Positions 25,301-34,747 of a stretch of 64,000 nucleotides of DNA are shown here, one piece after another (position 1 is the first letter of the stretch; every line of letters begins with the position of its first letter). The DNA lies in NCBI RefSeq assembly GCF_900182645.1, contig NZ_FXTA01000004.1, positions 372,001 through 436,000 on the forward strand. The letters are read 5' to 3'. The notes under the pieces were generated by a model, which did not search any database, was not told the origin of the DNA, and saw only the letters and a program-made list of their open reading frames with translations. Position numbers and translations under genes: made by a program. Source of the stretch: Flavobacterium resistens (GTDB lineage: Bacteria > Bacteroidota > Bacteroidia > Flavobacteriales > Flavobacteriaceae).

Positions 25301-27854
25301 TTTTACTTGTTTCCCAAACGAGAGACAAGTAATATAATCCGCCAATTGAAGGTCCACCGAGAATTGATGTATATGCTTTATTCAAAATATTTGTGCCGCC
25401 TAATTTTGCCGAAATTTCTTTTTTGAAATTATAGTTTATCTGAGCATCCATTGTCCAATATGCCGGAACAGTTCCGCTGACTAAAAAAGAAACATAATCA
25501 AAATTGTTTTGATAACGTGCGCTTACACTCGCACCAAGATTTTTCCAGATATTTTGAGCAATTAAAGTTCCGTTTACATTGAATTCCGGTGTGTTGAATC
25601 CATCTTCCAAACCATCTTTATCATCTGTTCGGTCGAGTTTTGTATAAGTAAGATTTGTTAATGCGCTGAAAGTATTATCAAAACGATATTTCAAACCTAA
25701 ACTTCCGCCATAATTGTAAATTTTACTTTTAGAATTCGTCCAGAGTCTGTAACGATTTTGAGTGTTTTTTGAATATAATGCAGTCGGAATTAAATTTGGA
25801 TCTGTCGTATTCGGAATACTGGCTTCGACCTGAGCAATGAAATTTTTATAAGAGTTATAATAGAAATCGGCATCAATAAAAAGGTTTCTGTTTAAAGCCA
25901 TTCCCCTAAAACCAAATTCAAACGATTTTACAAATTCAGGTTCCAAATAAGTATAAGGATTTTTCTGAATCGTATTTTTATTCTTTTCGATTGCCTGTGC
26001 TTGAGTTAAACCATTTGTATTTACATCAGTATTTACCTGCGCCTGAAATTTATCGATTGAAGCTTTGGTATACGAATTTTCGAAAATTCCATCAGACATG
26101 ATTCTCAATCCGCCAACGCGTTTTACACCGCCGGAATTTACATTAGAAAATCCTTCAAAAATACTCGGAAAACGGTAACCGTTTTGATACGAAGCTCTAA
26201 AATTAATGGTTTCTTTTGGAGAATAAACTGCTGTAAACTGTGGTGTAAATTTGGTGTCAAAATAATCGGCTTTATCCGCTCTGATTGTAGCGCCCAAACG
26301 CAATTTTGAGTTAAAGAAATCTTTTGTCAATTGCGTAAATCCGCCAAATTTTTGATACGTCAAATTTTCGTCAGCATGTACAGGATTGATGAAATAATTT
26401 CCGTCAGGAACAATAATGTAATTTCTGTAATCGAAACCACTTAAAAGTTTTGCGTCGATTTTTTCGAAGAAAGATGAAAAAGCTTTGTCCCAATTAAATA
26501 AACCTTCGGCATGAACCAAAGTCGATTTTACGCGCAAAGCTGCACCAATATCCCAATTATTAATATCGATTAATTCTTCTTTTTTCTTTTCATAAGCTTC
26601 AGTTCCCGGAATAAATCTTCCCTGATCAGATTGCGTTCTGGCAATTTTGTGCGCATCGGCAACACTTGCACCATTTGTGATTGCATTTTTGTATGCAACA
26701 GTATAATCAGCAAACCATTTATCATCAGATTTAAAAGCGCGATCCATATTTTCGGCCAAAGAACGCATGTTGTATGAGTTTCCGGTGTTTTCAGTAGTCG
26801 CGTATGCTTTTACCTGAAAAACTGGAGTATGATAATCTGCGGCAAATTGATTTAAAGTATAATCGTCTAAGCGAAATCTGTTTGAACGCTGGTAAATTGT
26901 ATTGATTAAAGCCGTTTTGTAAGTGACGGAAAGTTCATGATCTTTTTTTGGACGAAAATAAAGTCCAACATCAGCTTTATAGTTTTTAATTTCATAATCA
27001 GAAATATCAGTTTCACGATAACCCGTTCTGGCCACAACATAATTTTTGCCGTTTAAGTTTAATGTTTTTCGGTTTGCCGATTCGTTTCCGTAACCGTTCA
27101 CTTCGTCGTACGCCGGATTATCGGCACCAAATAAATTAGTCGAAGCATTTGCATTTGGTGCCAGATCTGTTCGGTCATCAGCAACCCAATCTGTTCCTCC
27201 GGTTGTCGAAGCATTAACTTTAAAAGCGAATTTTTCATTAAAAGCTTTTGCAAATCTTAAATTAAACTGCGAATATACTTTTGGTGAAAACCAATCAATA
27301 TTTCCAACATGATTCACGCCTGTTAATTGCTGAACGCTCACACCTTGATATTCAAAAGGATTCTTAGTCTGAATATTGGCCAAACCATTAATAGCGTTCA
27401 TTCCGTACAAAGCGGCTGCCGTTCCCGGAATAATTTCGATTTTATCAATATCGAGATCATTTGCGCCCAAAGCGTTTGCAATTGGGGCGCCCAAATGTGG
27501 AGCCTGATTGTCGATTCCGTCCACTAATTGTGCGAATCTAACGTTTGTTGAATTAGCAAAACCTCTAGTATTTATTACTTTAAAGCCTAAACTTGGGGTA
27601 ATAATTTGAACGCCTTTTACATTTTCGAGTGCTTCATAAATACTTGGCGATCCCATTTTTTTGGCTTCCGCCGATTTTAATTGTTCGATACTAATAGGAG
27701 AACGCATAATATTTTCAGAACGACGAGAAGCAGTTATGACAACTTCATTAAGTTCTTCTTTTTTAATACTGTCTTGTTTTGTTTTCGAATTTTCTATTTG
27801 AGAAAAACTTTTCAGGCTAATAAGAATAAAGAGTATATATAGTTTTAGCTTCAT
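25296..27854 (-). CDS. TonB-dependent outer-membrane receptor
   Basis: The 852-residue protein starts with a signal peptide (MKLKLYILF ... SFSQ). A plug domain follows (about residues 40-160, with NEVVITASRRSE resembling a TonB-box region). The rest is a long 22-strand-type barrel ending in the aromatic terminal strand (YYLSLVWETSKI). The ATG at 27854 is preferred because it begins directly with the signal peptide. The only linked regulator is a ModE-like protein immediately upstream, so a metal-oxyanion or related substrate is possible but unproven. The stop codon lies inside a palindromic element. Confidence 0.9.
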   Translation of the reverse strand: MKLKLYILFILISLKSFSQIENSKTKQDSIKKEELNEVVITASRRSENIMRSPISIEQLKSAEAKKMGSPSIYEALENVKGVQIITPSLGFKVINTRGFANSTNVRFAQLVDGIDNQAPHLGAPIANALGANDLDIDKIEIIPGTAAALYGMNAINGLANIQTKNPFEYQGVSVQQLTGVNHVGNIDWFSPKVYSQFNLRFAKAFNEKFAFKVNASTTGGTDWVADDRTDLAPNANASTNLFGADNPAYDEVNGYGNESANRKTLNLNGKNYVVARTGYRETDISDYEIKNYKADVGLYFRPKKDHELSVTYKTALINTIYQRSNRFRLDDYTLNQFAADYHTPVFQVKAYATTENTGNSYNMRSLAENMDRAFKSDDKWFADYTVAYKNAITNGASVADAHKIARTQSDQGRFIPGTEAYEKKKEELIDINNWDIGAALRVKSTLVHAEGLFNWDKAFSSFFEKIDAKLLSGFDYRNYIIVPDGNYFINPVHADENLTYQKFGGFTQLTKDFFNSKLRLGATIRADKADYFDTKFTPQFTAVYSPKETINFRASYQNGYRFPSIFEGFSNVNSGGVKRVGGLRIMSDGIFENSYTKASIDKFQAQVNTDVNTNGLTQAQAIEKNKNTIQKNPYTYLEPEFVKSFEFGFRGMALNRNLFIDADFYYNSYKNFIAQVEASIPNTTDPNLIPTALYSKNTQNRYRLWTNSKSKIYNYGGSLGLKYRFDNTFSALTNLTYTKLDRTDDKDGLEDGFNTPEFNVNGTLIAQNIWKNLGASVSARYQNNFDYVSFLVSGTVPAYWTMDAQINYNFKKEISAKLGGTNILNKAYTSILGGPSIGGLYYLSLVWETSKI

Positions 27855-27869
27855 GTTTTGGTGGTTAAA

Positions 27870-27897
27870 ATCAGTATGTTTTAAAATGAACACTGAT
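27870..27897. promoter_or_regulatory. Possible operator palindrome before the TonB receptor gene
   Basis: ATCAGT at 27870-27875 is mirrored by ACTGAT at 27892-27897, with a TTAAAA centre and partial symmetry between (TGTT / GAACA). It lies 15-43 bases before the receptor ATG, between it and the ModE-like regulator. Binding is inference. Confidence 0.35.
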
Positions 27898-27948
27898 AGT
27901 TGAAAAATTGGTTTGGTTAATTTGTTTTTTTATGATAATAATTGCGGA

Positions 27949-28296
27949 TTAAAATTTTAAATTCTGAGTTTCTTTTTGAGCAAATTCTTTAATGCGTTTT
28001 TCAATTTCATAAAAAACAGCAATGGCTCTTTCACCGGCTTCGGTCAATCTTGCACCTCCACCGCCTTTTCCGCCAAGAAGTTTTTCTACTAAAGGACTTT
28101 CAGCACGCTGATTCATTTCTTCAACTAATTGCCAAGCCTGACGATATGCCATTTTCATTTCTTTTGCTGCATTGGTAATTGATCCGGTTTTCCTGATGTT
28201 TTCAAGAAGCCAGATTTTTCCAATTCCAAGAAACGCACCTTCAGCTTCTTCAATCCAAACGCGAACTTCTATGTTATATTTCTTATTTTCTGTCAT
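27949..28296 (-). CDS. ModE-like winged-helix regulator (DNA-binding domain only)
   Basis: The 115-residue protein matches the N-terminal DNA-binding half of ModE: winged-helix segments (ITNAAKEMKMAYRQAWQLVEEMN), then the glycine-rich wing GGKGGGGARLTEAGE. The molybdate-binding molbindin domains of full ModE are absent. I place the start at the ATG giving MTENKKYNIEV; the 65 residues further upstream are low-complexity and lie in the divergent promoter region. It is just upstream of the TonB receptor and probably cotranscribed with it or controlling it. Confidence 0.82.
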   Translation of the reverse strand: MTENKKYNIEVRVWIEEAEGAFLGIGKIWLLENIRKTGSITNAAKEMKMAYRQAWQLVEEMNQRAESPLVEKLLGGKGGGGARLTEAGERAIAVFYEIEKRIKEFAQKETQNLKF

Positions 28297-28398
28297 TAAT
28301 TTCAGTGTAAATAAGTATTTGTTTTTGCAATAATACGTATTTTTACTTAATTTAAGATAAGTAATTTGTTGTTTTATTTTTTTGCTAATAAAATAGCT

Positions 28399-28428
28399 TT
28401 GGTACAATGCACAATAAATGTAGTTTTG
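28399..28428 (+). promoter_or_regulatory. Promoter for the WG-repeat gene
   Basis: TTG at 28399-28401, 19 bases, then TAGTTTTG at 28421-28428. This is a full Bacteroidota-type promoter (TTG-N19-TAnnTTTG), 22 bases before the ATG. Confidence 0.75.
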
Positions 28429-28450
28429 TTTGAGATTATTTAATTTTAAT

Positions 28451-30070
28451 ATGAAAAGAAAATTACAATTTATTTTTTTACTGCTTATCAATGTAAGTTT
28501 TGCTCAAGAAATTGCTATTCCTTATCGCGACGGAAAAAAATGGGGCATTTGTAATGCAGAAGCAAAACTACTGATAGAACCAAAATTTGATAATGTGCAG
28601 TTTTATACCTTTTGGGGAGATTACAGAGTTTTAATTTCTGAAGTGAAAGGTAGAAAAGGCTTGATCATTAACGGAAAAGAAATTTTGCCTCCAGTTTATG
28701 AATCTATTTCGCGAAAAAACGATTTATATATTGCTGTAAAATTAGAAAATGGACAAAAGAAAACAGAGGTAATTTTATCAGATGGTAAATCGATTCTGGC
28801 GCACCCGATTACTGAAATTATAGTAAATGAGAATTTTGATAATAAATTTCAGTTTTTTCATGTTCTGAATTTAGATTTTACAGAAAGTCTTTTTATTTAT
28901 GATCCGGCATCGAAAACTATTTCGCAATGGTTGTATGAAGATGTTTACTCTTTGGATTTATTGAGAATAAAAGATATAAAACAGGTGAATTTCAAAGTTA
29001 AAAGAAAACAAAACGACGGAGTTTCACTTGAAACATGGGATTTCTCAGAATTGCCAAAAAAGAGTTCCAGATCTAAAACGTATTATAAAAATGAAGCAGA
29101 TTTAATGGCACTTTTTATGAAGAAGAGTCCTCAAGAATCTGGTAGCGGTAGCGGAAGCTATAGTGGAGATTACGTGGTTAGAGGAGATACTGGTGATGTG
29201 CTGACGGTTGATGAGCCTGTAGGATCAGGAGAAAATAAATCTACGGTTGTAAAAGAGCCGGTATATATGCAAAACGAGTTTAAAATAGAAAATGATAAGC
29301 TTGTTTTATTAGCTCAAAATGATAAAAATAACGGCCCAAAGAAAACAGTTTCAGTACCGTTAAAAGTTCCAGTTGGAGATATGGAATTAAAATACTATAC
29401 AACTCTTAACAGAAAAAACGATACAGTTAATTATTTTAAAAATATTGTTTTTTATAAAAAGAATAATAAGAAAGGAGTTTTGTTTTCATCTAAAACTAAA
29501 AATTTAGTAGAATTTGACACAATTGCAAAACAAGGAACCTGGTTTTATGATGAGCAAAAGAACAACAAACTTGTTTTTACAGTAGGAAATAAGGATGCAA
29601 AAACGAATAAATTCAAATATAGTTTTTACAGTAGTGATCAAAAACTTTTATTTCCCGTTCATTTTGATGAACTCAAATTATCAATTTTAAAGCATGATGA
29701 TGGTATCAAGACTTTTGTAGTTAAAACAGGAAATAAATATGGAATTGTCCTGAATAGTGGACATGAAATTATAAAACCCGAATATGATGAGATAAAAGAG
29801 TTTCAAAGTTCTAATTCAACTGCAGCGCTTGTTCAGGTTAAAAAAGCCGATAAGTATCGTTTTATTATACAGAAATATAGTGAAGAATTGAATCAAAAAA
29901 CAGTATTTTTTGACTATCCTTTGAAAGATATTATGCTTAATTATCCAAAAAAAGAATGGGAAAGTTCAGAAGGAATTACACAAACCATTAATTTATTGGA
30001 ACTGGTCGATGAGAATAAAAATCTTGTTGGCTATGCGAGCGATAATGGAATATTGTATTTTAAAAATTAA
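28451..30070 (+). CDS. Exported WG-repeat protein
   Basis: The 539-residue protein has a signal peptide (residues 1-19, LINVSFAQ). WG-type repeats are seen in the first part (DGKKWGICNAEAKLLIEPKFDNV near residues 25-47) and again near the C-terminus (KYGIVLNSGHEIIKPEYDEI). A Gly/Ser-rich stretch (SGSGSGSYSG near residue 235) separates two halves. WG repeats are beta motifs of unknown partner. It ends 4 bases before a MORN-repeat gene, so the two form an operon. Confidence 0.82.
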   Translation: MKRKLQFIFLLLINVSFAQEIAIPYRDGKKWGICNAEAKLLIEPKFDNVQFYTFWGDYRVLISEVKGRKGLIINGKEILPPVYESISRKNDLYIAVKLENGQKKTEVILSDGKSILAHPITEIIVNENFDNKFQFFHVLNLDFTESLFIYDPASKTISQWLYEDVYSLDLLRIKDIKQVNFKVKRKQNDGVSLETWDFSELPKKSSRSKTYYKNEADLMALFMKKSPQESGSGSGSYSGDYVVRGDTGDVLTVDEPVGSGENKSTVVKEPVYMQNEFKIENDKLVLLAQNDKNNGPKKTVSVPLKVPVGDMELKYYTTLNRKNDTVNYFKNIVFYKKNNKKGVLFSSKTKNLVEFDTIAKQGTWFYDEQKNNKLVFTVGNKDAKTNKFKYSFYSSDQKLLFPVHFDELKLSILKHDDGIKTFVVKTGNKYGIVLNSGHEIIKPEYDEIKEFQSSNSTAALVQVKKADKYRFIIQKYSEELNQKTVFFDYPLKDIMLNYPKKEWESSEGITQTINLLELVDENKNLVGYASDNGILYFKN

Positions 30071-30074
30071 TAAA

Positions 30075-31583
30075 ATGAAAAAGCTAATAGCGATATTTTT
30101 TATACTATTCAACACTTTAATCTTTTCACAATCTAGAAGTTATGCTGGTTATTCTGGTTTTAGTAACAGTATGCCCAATTTAGAAGATGCTTATAATTTC
30201 TTTTATACAGAATGGGAAGCAAATCCTGCCGATTTTCCGAATAAATTATCGGATATTGAAAATCTTAAACAAAGAAATAAAGAAAAAAATATTGAATATA
30301 TTATAAATAAAGAGAAAGAAGTTACAACGGTTAAGATCCTAATAAACGGAAAAACATTTTCAGAGTCCGGGTATAAAAATGGACTGCTGGACGGAACAAA
30401 GAAGATTTTTCAGGAAAAAGGAAAGATTTTTCAGGAAATTGAATATAAAAATGGAAAAGCAAACGGAATTGCTAAAGTTTTTAATGACAGAAATGATTTG
30501 GTCTTAGAGACTAACTATAAAAATAATCTCAAAGAAGGTCTACGCAGATTAACTATTCCCAAACGACATGATATTATTATTGAAGGGAATTATGTTGCTG
30601 GCATCTTAAAAGGAGAATTAAAGATTTCTTATGAAAATGGAGTTTATTACTATCCAAACGATCTTAAAAAAGGTAATGTAAGATATTATGCTGATAATAA
30701 GTTGCTTTCAGAGTTTTCTATTTTCGACGGTAAACAATTACACGGTGATCTTAAAGATTATTATCCTGAAACGGGAAAATTAAAGATTAAAACACCATAC
30801 TATTTTGGTGATAAAAACGGTTTTGAGGAATATTATAATCCGAATGGAGAATTTCTTTATAAAAATGAATATAAATTTGGAAAAAGCGTAGGAGAACATA
30901 AACGTTATTTTTTTGATAAAACACTTATTTCTGAAGAATATTATGATCAAGACGGATTGAAAACTGGAGTTTGGAAAGATTATGAAAGATCAGGAGTTGT
31001 AGCTTCAGAAAAGATATATGTAAATGATAAGTTGGAAGGAACTAGTAAAGAGTTTAGAAATGGAATTCTTATCGAATCGACACAATACCAAGACGGTAAA
31101 AGAAATGGAATATCAAAGTCTTTTGATCAAAAAACAGGAGTTTTAAAAATAGAATCCTTATATGAAAATGATATCAGAAAAAATGAAAAGGAGTATTACC
31201 CTGAAGGAACAGTATATAAAGAAACTGATTTTAGCAAGGATGGTAGAAGAATGGCAGTTCGATATTTTGATAACCAGAAAAAATTACTTTGTGAAAACAA
31301 ATGGGAATTGACTGGTACACCAATTGGGACTCATAAAACTTACAGGACAAGTAAAGAAAATAAAATATATCTTGACACAGAAATAGAGTACAATGACAAA
31401 GGAGAGCAAATAGTCAACTCTAATTATAATGCTGATGGAGGATATGTAATAAAACATCTGAAAAATGGAAAATGGCATGGGTTGACAACTGTTTACAGTA
31501 GTAAAACAAACACCACAGAAGAGATTTATTATTTTCAAAGTAAAAAAGTAACAAAAGAAGAGTTTGAAAAACTCAATAAATAG
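30075..31583 (+). CDS. Exported MORN_2/YwqK-like repeat protein
   Basis: The 502-residue protein has a signal peptide (MKKLIAIFFILFNTLIFSQ) and a long series of ~22-residue MORN_2/YwqK-type repeats (patterns such as YKNGLLDGTKKIFQ, YKNGKANGIAKVF, YQDGKRNGISKSF). YwqK belongs to families described as antitoxins in Bacillus, but many Bacteroidota members are exported and have no known toxin. It directly follows the WG-repeat gene, so the two may act together at the envelope. Confidence 0.85.
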   Translation: MKKLIAIFFILFNTLIFSQSRSYAGYSGFSNSMPNLEDAYNFFYTEWEANPADFPNKLSDIENLKQRNKEKNIEYIINKEKEVTTVKILINGKTFSESGYKNGLLDGTKKIFQEKGKIFQEIEYKNGKANGIAKVFNDRNDLVLETNYKNNLKEGLRRLTIPKRHDIIIEGNYVAGILKGELKISYENGVYYYPNDLKKGNVRYYADNKLLSEFSIFDGKQLHGDLKDYYPETGKLKIKTPYYFGDKNGFEEYYNPNGEFLYKNEYKFGKSVGEHKRYFFDKTLISEEYYDQDGLKTGVWKDYERSGVVASEKIYVNDKLEGTSKEFRNGILIESTQYQDGKRNGISKSFDQKTGVLKIESLYENDIRKNEKEYYPEGTVYKETDFSKDGRRMAVRYFDNQKKLLCENKWELTGTPIGTHKTYRTSKENKIYLDTEIEYNDKGEQIVNSNYNADGGYVIKHLKNGKWHGLTTVYSSKTNTTEEIYYFQSKKVTKEEFEKLNK

Positions 31584-31662
31584 GAAATCACTCAATTTAA
31601 ACAGCAATTTTTATTTATTAAAGTTAATAATGCCTAAAGTTTTAAGTTTCATACAATAAATG

Positions 31663-31670
31663 TAAATTTG
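31663..31670 (+). promoter_or_regulatory. Predicted -7 element for leuS
   Basis: TAAATTTG matches TAnnTTTG, about 63 bases before the leuS ATG. The resulting leader is almost wholly made of CTTAG octamers. Confidence 0.55.
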
Positions 31671-31694
31671 CGGCTTAATTAATTTAGTGAAAAG

Positions 31695-31734
31695 CTTAGA
31701 ACCTTAGTAACTTAGAATCTTAGTCACTTAGAAA
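31695..31734. repeat. 8-bp tandem array forming the leuS leader
   Basis: Five octamers (CTTAGAAC, CTTAGTAA, CTTAGAAT, CTTAGTCA, CTTAGAAA) run without gaps, and the last base of the fifth is the A of the leuS ATG. There is no Shine-Dalgarno sequence. Confidence 0.93.
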
Positions 31735-34649
31735 TGAAGTACAATCCAAACGAAATTGAAGCCAAATGGCAAAAATATTGGGCAGAAAATCAAACTTTTG
31801 CAGCAAAAAATAACTCTGAAAAACCAAAACATTATGTTCTCGATATGTTTCCGTATCCTTCTGGAGCAGGACTGCATGTTGGGCACCCGCTGGGTTATAT
31901 AGCTTCAGATGTTTATTCTCGTTTCAAAAGACATCAAGGTTTCAATGTTTTGCATCCAATGGGTTACGACAGTTTCGGATTGCCGGCAGAACAATATGCA
32001 ATTCAGACAGGACAGCGTCCGGAAGATACAACACGTGTAAATATTGACGGTGGTGTAGATAAAGAAGGAAAACAAATTGCCGGTTACAGAAAACAATTAG
32101 ATAAAATCGGATTCTCATTTGACTGGGCTCGTGAAGTTCGTACGTCAAACCCAGATTATTACAAACATACACAATGGATTTTTATCCAATTGTTCAACTC
32201 TTGGTATTGCAGAAAACAAGGAAAAGCTTTTGAAATTTCTGAGCTTGTAAAAGTTTTTGAAGGAGAAGGAAATAAATTAGTTGAAGCCGTTTGCGATGAC
32301 AACGTAGCGATTTTTACCGCTGACGAATGGAACGCTTATTCTGAAGATCAAAAAGAAAAAATCTTGCTGCAATACAGAATGACCTATTTGGCAGAAACCG
32401 AAGTAAACTGGTGTCCTGGCTTAGGAACTGTTTTGGCAAATGACGAAATTGTAAACGGAGTTTCGGAACGTGGAGGCTTTCCTGTTATAAGAAAAAAAAT
32501 GACACAATGGAGTATGCGAATTTCTGCTTATGCCGAACGCTTGCTTCAAGGTTTAAATGATATTGACTGGAGTGAGTCTATAAAAGAATCTCAAAGAAAC
32601 TGGATAGGGAAATCGGTTGGGGCTTTAGTTAAGTTTCAAGTTTCAAGTTTCAAGTCTCAGGTTGATGCGCAAAGTGATGAAACTTTAAACATGAAACCTG
32701 AAACAAATTTTATCGAGGTTTTCACAACTCGTCCTGATACTATTTTTGGAGTTACTTTTATGACTTTGGCACCAGAACATGATTTGGTAGCTAAAATTAC
32801 AACTTCAGAACAAAAAGAAGCTGTTGAAGCGTATATCGAAAAAACAGCAAAACGTTCTGAGCGTGAGCGCATGGCCGATGTAAAAACTATTTCTGGAGTA
32901 TTTACCGGAGCTTATGCTGAACATCCATTTACAAAAGAAGCTATTCCAGTTTGGATTGGTGATTATGTTCTGGCTGGTTATGGAACGGGCGCTGTAATGG
33001 CGGTTCCTTGTGGAGATGAAAGAGATTACGCTTTTGCTAATTTCTTTAAAGGTCAGAAGGGAATGTCTGAAATCAAAAATATCTTCGCTAATGTTGATAT
33101 TTCTGAAGCAGCTTACGGATCAAAAGATAACGTTGAAATCGCAAATTCTGATTTCTTAAACGGATTAAATTATAAAAATGCTACTCAGGCTGCCATTACG
33201 GCTTTGGAGAAAATTGGACAAGGGACCGGAAAAACAAATTACCGTTTGCGTGATGCTGTTTTCTCTCGTCAACGTTATTGGGGTGAACCGTTTCCAGTTT
33301 ATTATGTGAATGGATTGCCTAAAATGATCGATACACAACACTTGCCAATTATTTTACCAGAAGTAGAGAAATATCTACCAACCGAAGACGGTTTGCCTCC
33401 ATTAGGAAATGCGGCAGTTTGGGCTTGGGATACAAAACAAAACAAAGTTGTCAATACAGATTTAGTTGACAATGTTTCGATTTTTCCTTTAGAATTGAAC
33501 ACTATGCCAGGTTGGGCGGGAAGTTCATGGTATTGGATGCGTTACATGGATGCGCATAACGAAAATGAATTTGCAAGTAAAGAAGCTCTAGCTTACTGGG
33601 AAAATGTAGATTTATACATCGGAGGAAGCGAACACGCAACGGGTCATTTATTGTATTCTCGTTTCTGGAATAAATTTTTAAAAGACAAAGGTTTTGCTCC
33701 AACTGAAGAACCGTTCAAAAAACTGATTAATCAGGGAATGATTTTAGGTACGACGGCTTATGTTTATAGATTGGAAGGAACAAATACTTTTGTGTCTAAA
33801 AATAAAATTGAAGGTCAAAATGTACAGCCAATTCGCGTTGATGTTCATTTTGTAAATTCTTCGGATGAATTGAATATCGAAAAGTTCAAAGCCTGGAGAG
33901 AAGATTTCAATACGGCAGAATTTATTTTAGATGAAAACGGAAAATACATTGTAGGTCGTGAAGTCGAAAAAATGTCGAAATCATATTATAATGTAGTAAC
34001 TCCAGATGATATTTGTGCAGAATACGGTGCTGATACATTGCGTTTGTACGAAATGTTCTTAGGTCCGTTAGAGCAGGCAAAACCTTGGAATACTGCTGGT
34101 ATTTCAGGAGTTTTTGGTTTCTTGAAAAAATTATGGAGATTGTATTTTGATGATAATGGTTTAATCGTAAACAACGACGAACCAACAAAAGACAACTTAA
34201 AATCATTGCACAAAACCATCAAAAAAGTAGCAGAAGATATCGAGAATTTCTCTTTCAATACTTCTGTTTCTCAATTTATGATTTGTGTAAATGAATTGTC
34301 TTCTCAAAACTGTCATTCAAGAGCGATTTTAGAACCATTAGCAATTTTGGTTTCGCCATACGCACCGCATATCGCAGAAGAATTATGGTCACAATTAGGG
34401 CATACAACTTCAATTTCTGAAGTAGCGTTCCCAATTTTTGAGGCAAGTCATTTGGTTGAAACAAATAAAGAATATCCAGTTTCTTTCAACGGAAAAATGC
34501 GTTTCACAATCGAATTGCCTTTGGATTTAACCGCAGCACAAATCGAAGAAATCGTAATGAAAGACGAAAGAACACAAAAACAATTAGACGGTAGAACACC
34601 AAATAAAGTGATTATCGTTCCTGGAAAAATTATCAACCTTGTAGGATAA
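31734..34649 (+). CDS. leuS: Leucyl-tRNA synthetase
   Basis: The 971-residue class I synthetase charges tRNA-Leu. The HIGH motif reads HVGH at residues 48-51, KMSKS is at 746-750, and the CP1 editing domain lies between (VFTTRPDTIFGV near residues 329-340). At about residues 300-326, just where the editing domain begins, the protein contains a stretch (FQVSSFKSQ ... NMKPETNF) encoded by a 7-bp tandem repeat and its mirror copy. It looks like repeat DNA taken into the frame. The start is fixed by the N-terminal helix and the repeat-made leader. Confidence 0.97.
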   Translation: MKYNPNEIEAKWQKYWAENQTFAAKNNSEKPKHYVLDMFPYPSGAGLHVGHPLGYIASDVYSRFKRHQGFNVLHPMGYDSFGLPAEQYAIQTGQRPEDTTRVNIDGGVDKEGKQIAGYRKQLDKIGFSFDWAREVRTSNPDYYKHTQWIFIQLFNSWYCRKQGKAFEISELVKVFEGEGNKLVEAVCDDNVAIFTADEWNAYSEDQKEKILLQYRMTYLAETEVNWCPGLGTVLANDEIVNGVSERGGFPVIRKKMTQWSMRISAYAERLLQGLNDIDWSESIKESQRNWIGKSVGALVKFQVSSFKSQVDAQSDETLNMKPETNFIEVFTTRPDTIFGVTFMTLAPEHDLVAKITTSEQKEAVEAYIEKTAKRSERERMADVKTISGVFTGAYAEHPFTKEAIPVWIGDYVLAGYGTGAVMAVPCGDERDYAFANFFKGQKGMSEIKNIFANVDISEAAYGSKDNVEIANSDFLNGLNYKNATQAAITALEKIGQGTGKTNYRLRDAVFSRQRYWGEPFPVYYVNGLPKMIDTQHLPIILPEVEKYLPTEDGLPPLGNAAVWAWDTKQNKVVNTDLVDNVSIFPLELNTMPGWAGSSWYWMRYMDAHNENEFASKEALAYWENVDLYIGGSEHATGHLLYSRFWNKFLKDKGFAPTEEPFKKLINQGMILGTTAYVYRLEGTNTFVSKNKIEGQNVQPIRVDVHFVNSSDELNIEKFKAWREDFNTAEFILDENGKYIVGREVEKMSKSYYNVVTPDDICAEYGADTLRLYEMFLGPLEQAKPWNTAGISGVFGFLKKLWRLYFDDNGLIVNNDEPTKDNLKSLHKTIKKVAEDIENFSFNTSVSQFMICVNELSSQNCHSRAILEPLAILVSPYAPHIAEELWSQLGHTTSISEVAFPIFEASHLVETNKEYPVSFNGKMRFTIELPLDLTAAQIEEIVMKDERTQKQLDGRTPNKVIIVPGKIINLVG
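32631..32706. repeat. Repeat-derived in-frame insertion inside leuS
   Basis: Three identical AAGTTTC heptamers and a variant AAGTCTC lie at 32631-32658. GAAAC-type inverse copies follow at about 32680-32705. The same kind of short-period array is otherwise seen only between genes here. Confidence 0.85.
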
Positions 34650-34666
34650 TTTTAAAATTCCAATAT

Positions 34667-34713
34667 AAAAATCCCAAATTCCAATTTTACGATTGGAGTT
34701 TGGGATTTTTTTT
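34667..34713 (+). terminator. Terminator after leuS
   Basis: AAAAATCCCAAATTCCAAT pairs with ATTGGAGTTTGGGATTTTT and is followed by T8. It is nearly the same stem as at 16805-16850. Confidence 0.88.
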
Positions 34714-34747
34714 GTGAAGTTTTTTTCCGCTACGAATTCACGAATTA

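Noticed and set aside
33922..34258. Several minus-strand frames opposite leuS
   Set aside because: They are shadows of an unmistakable synthetase gene and resemble no protein.
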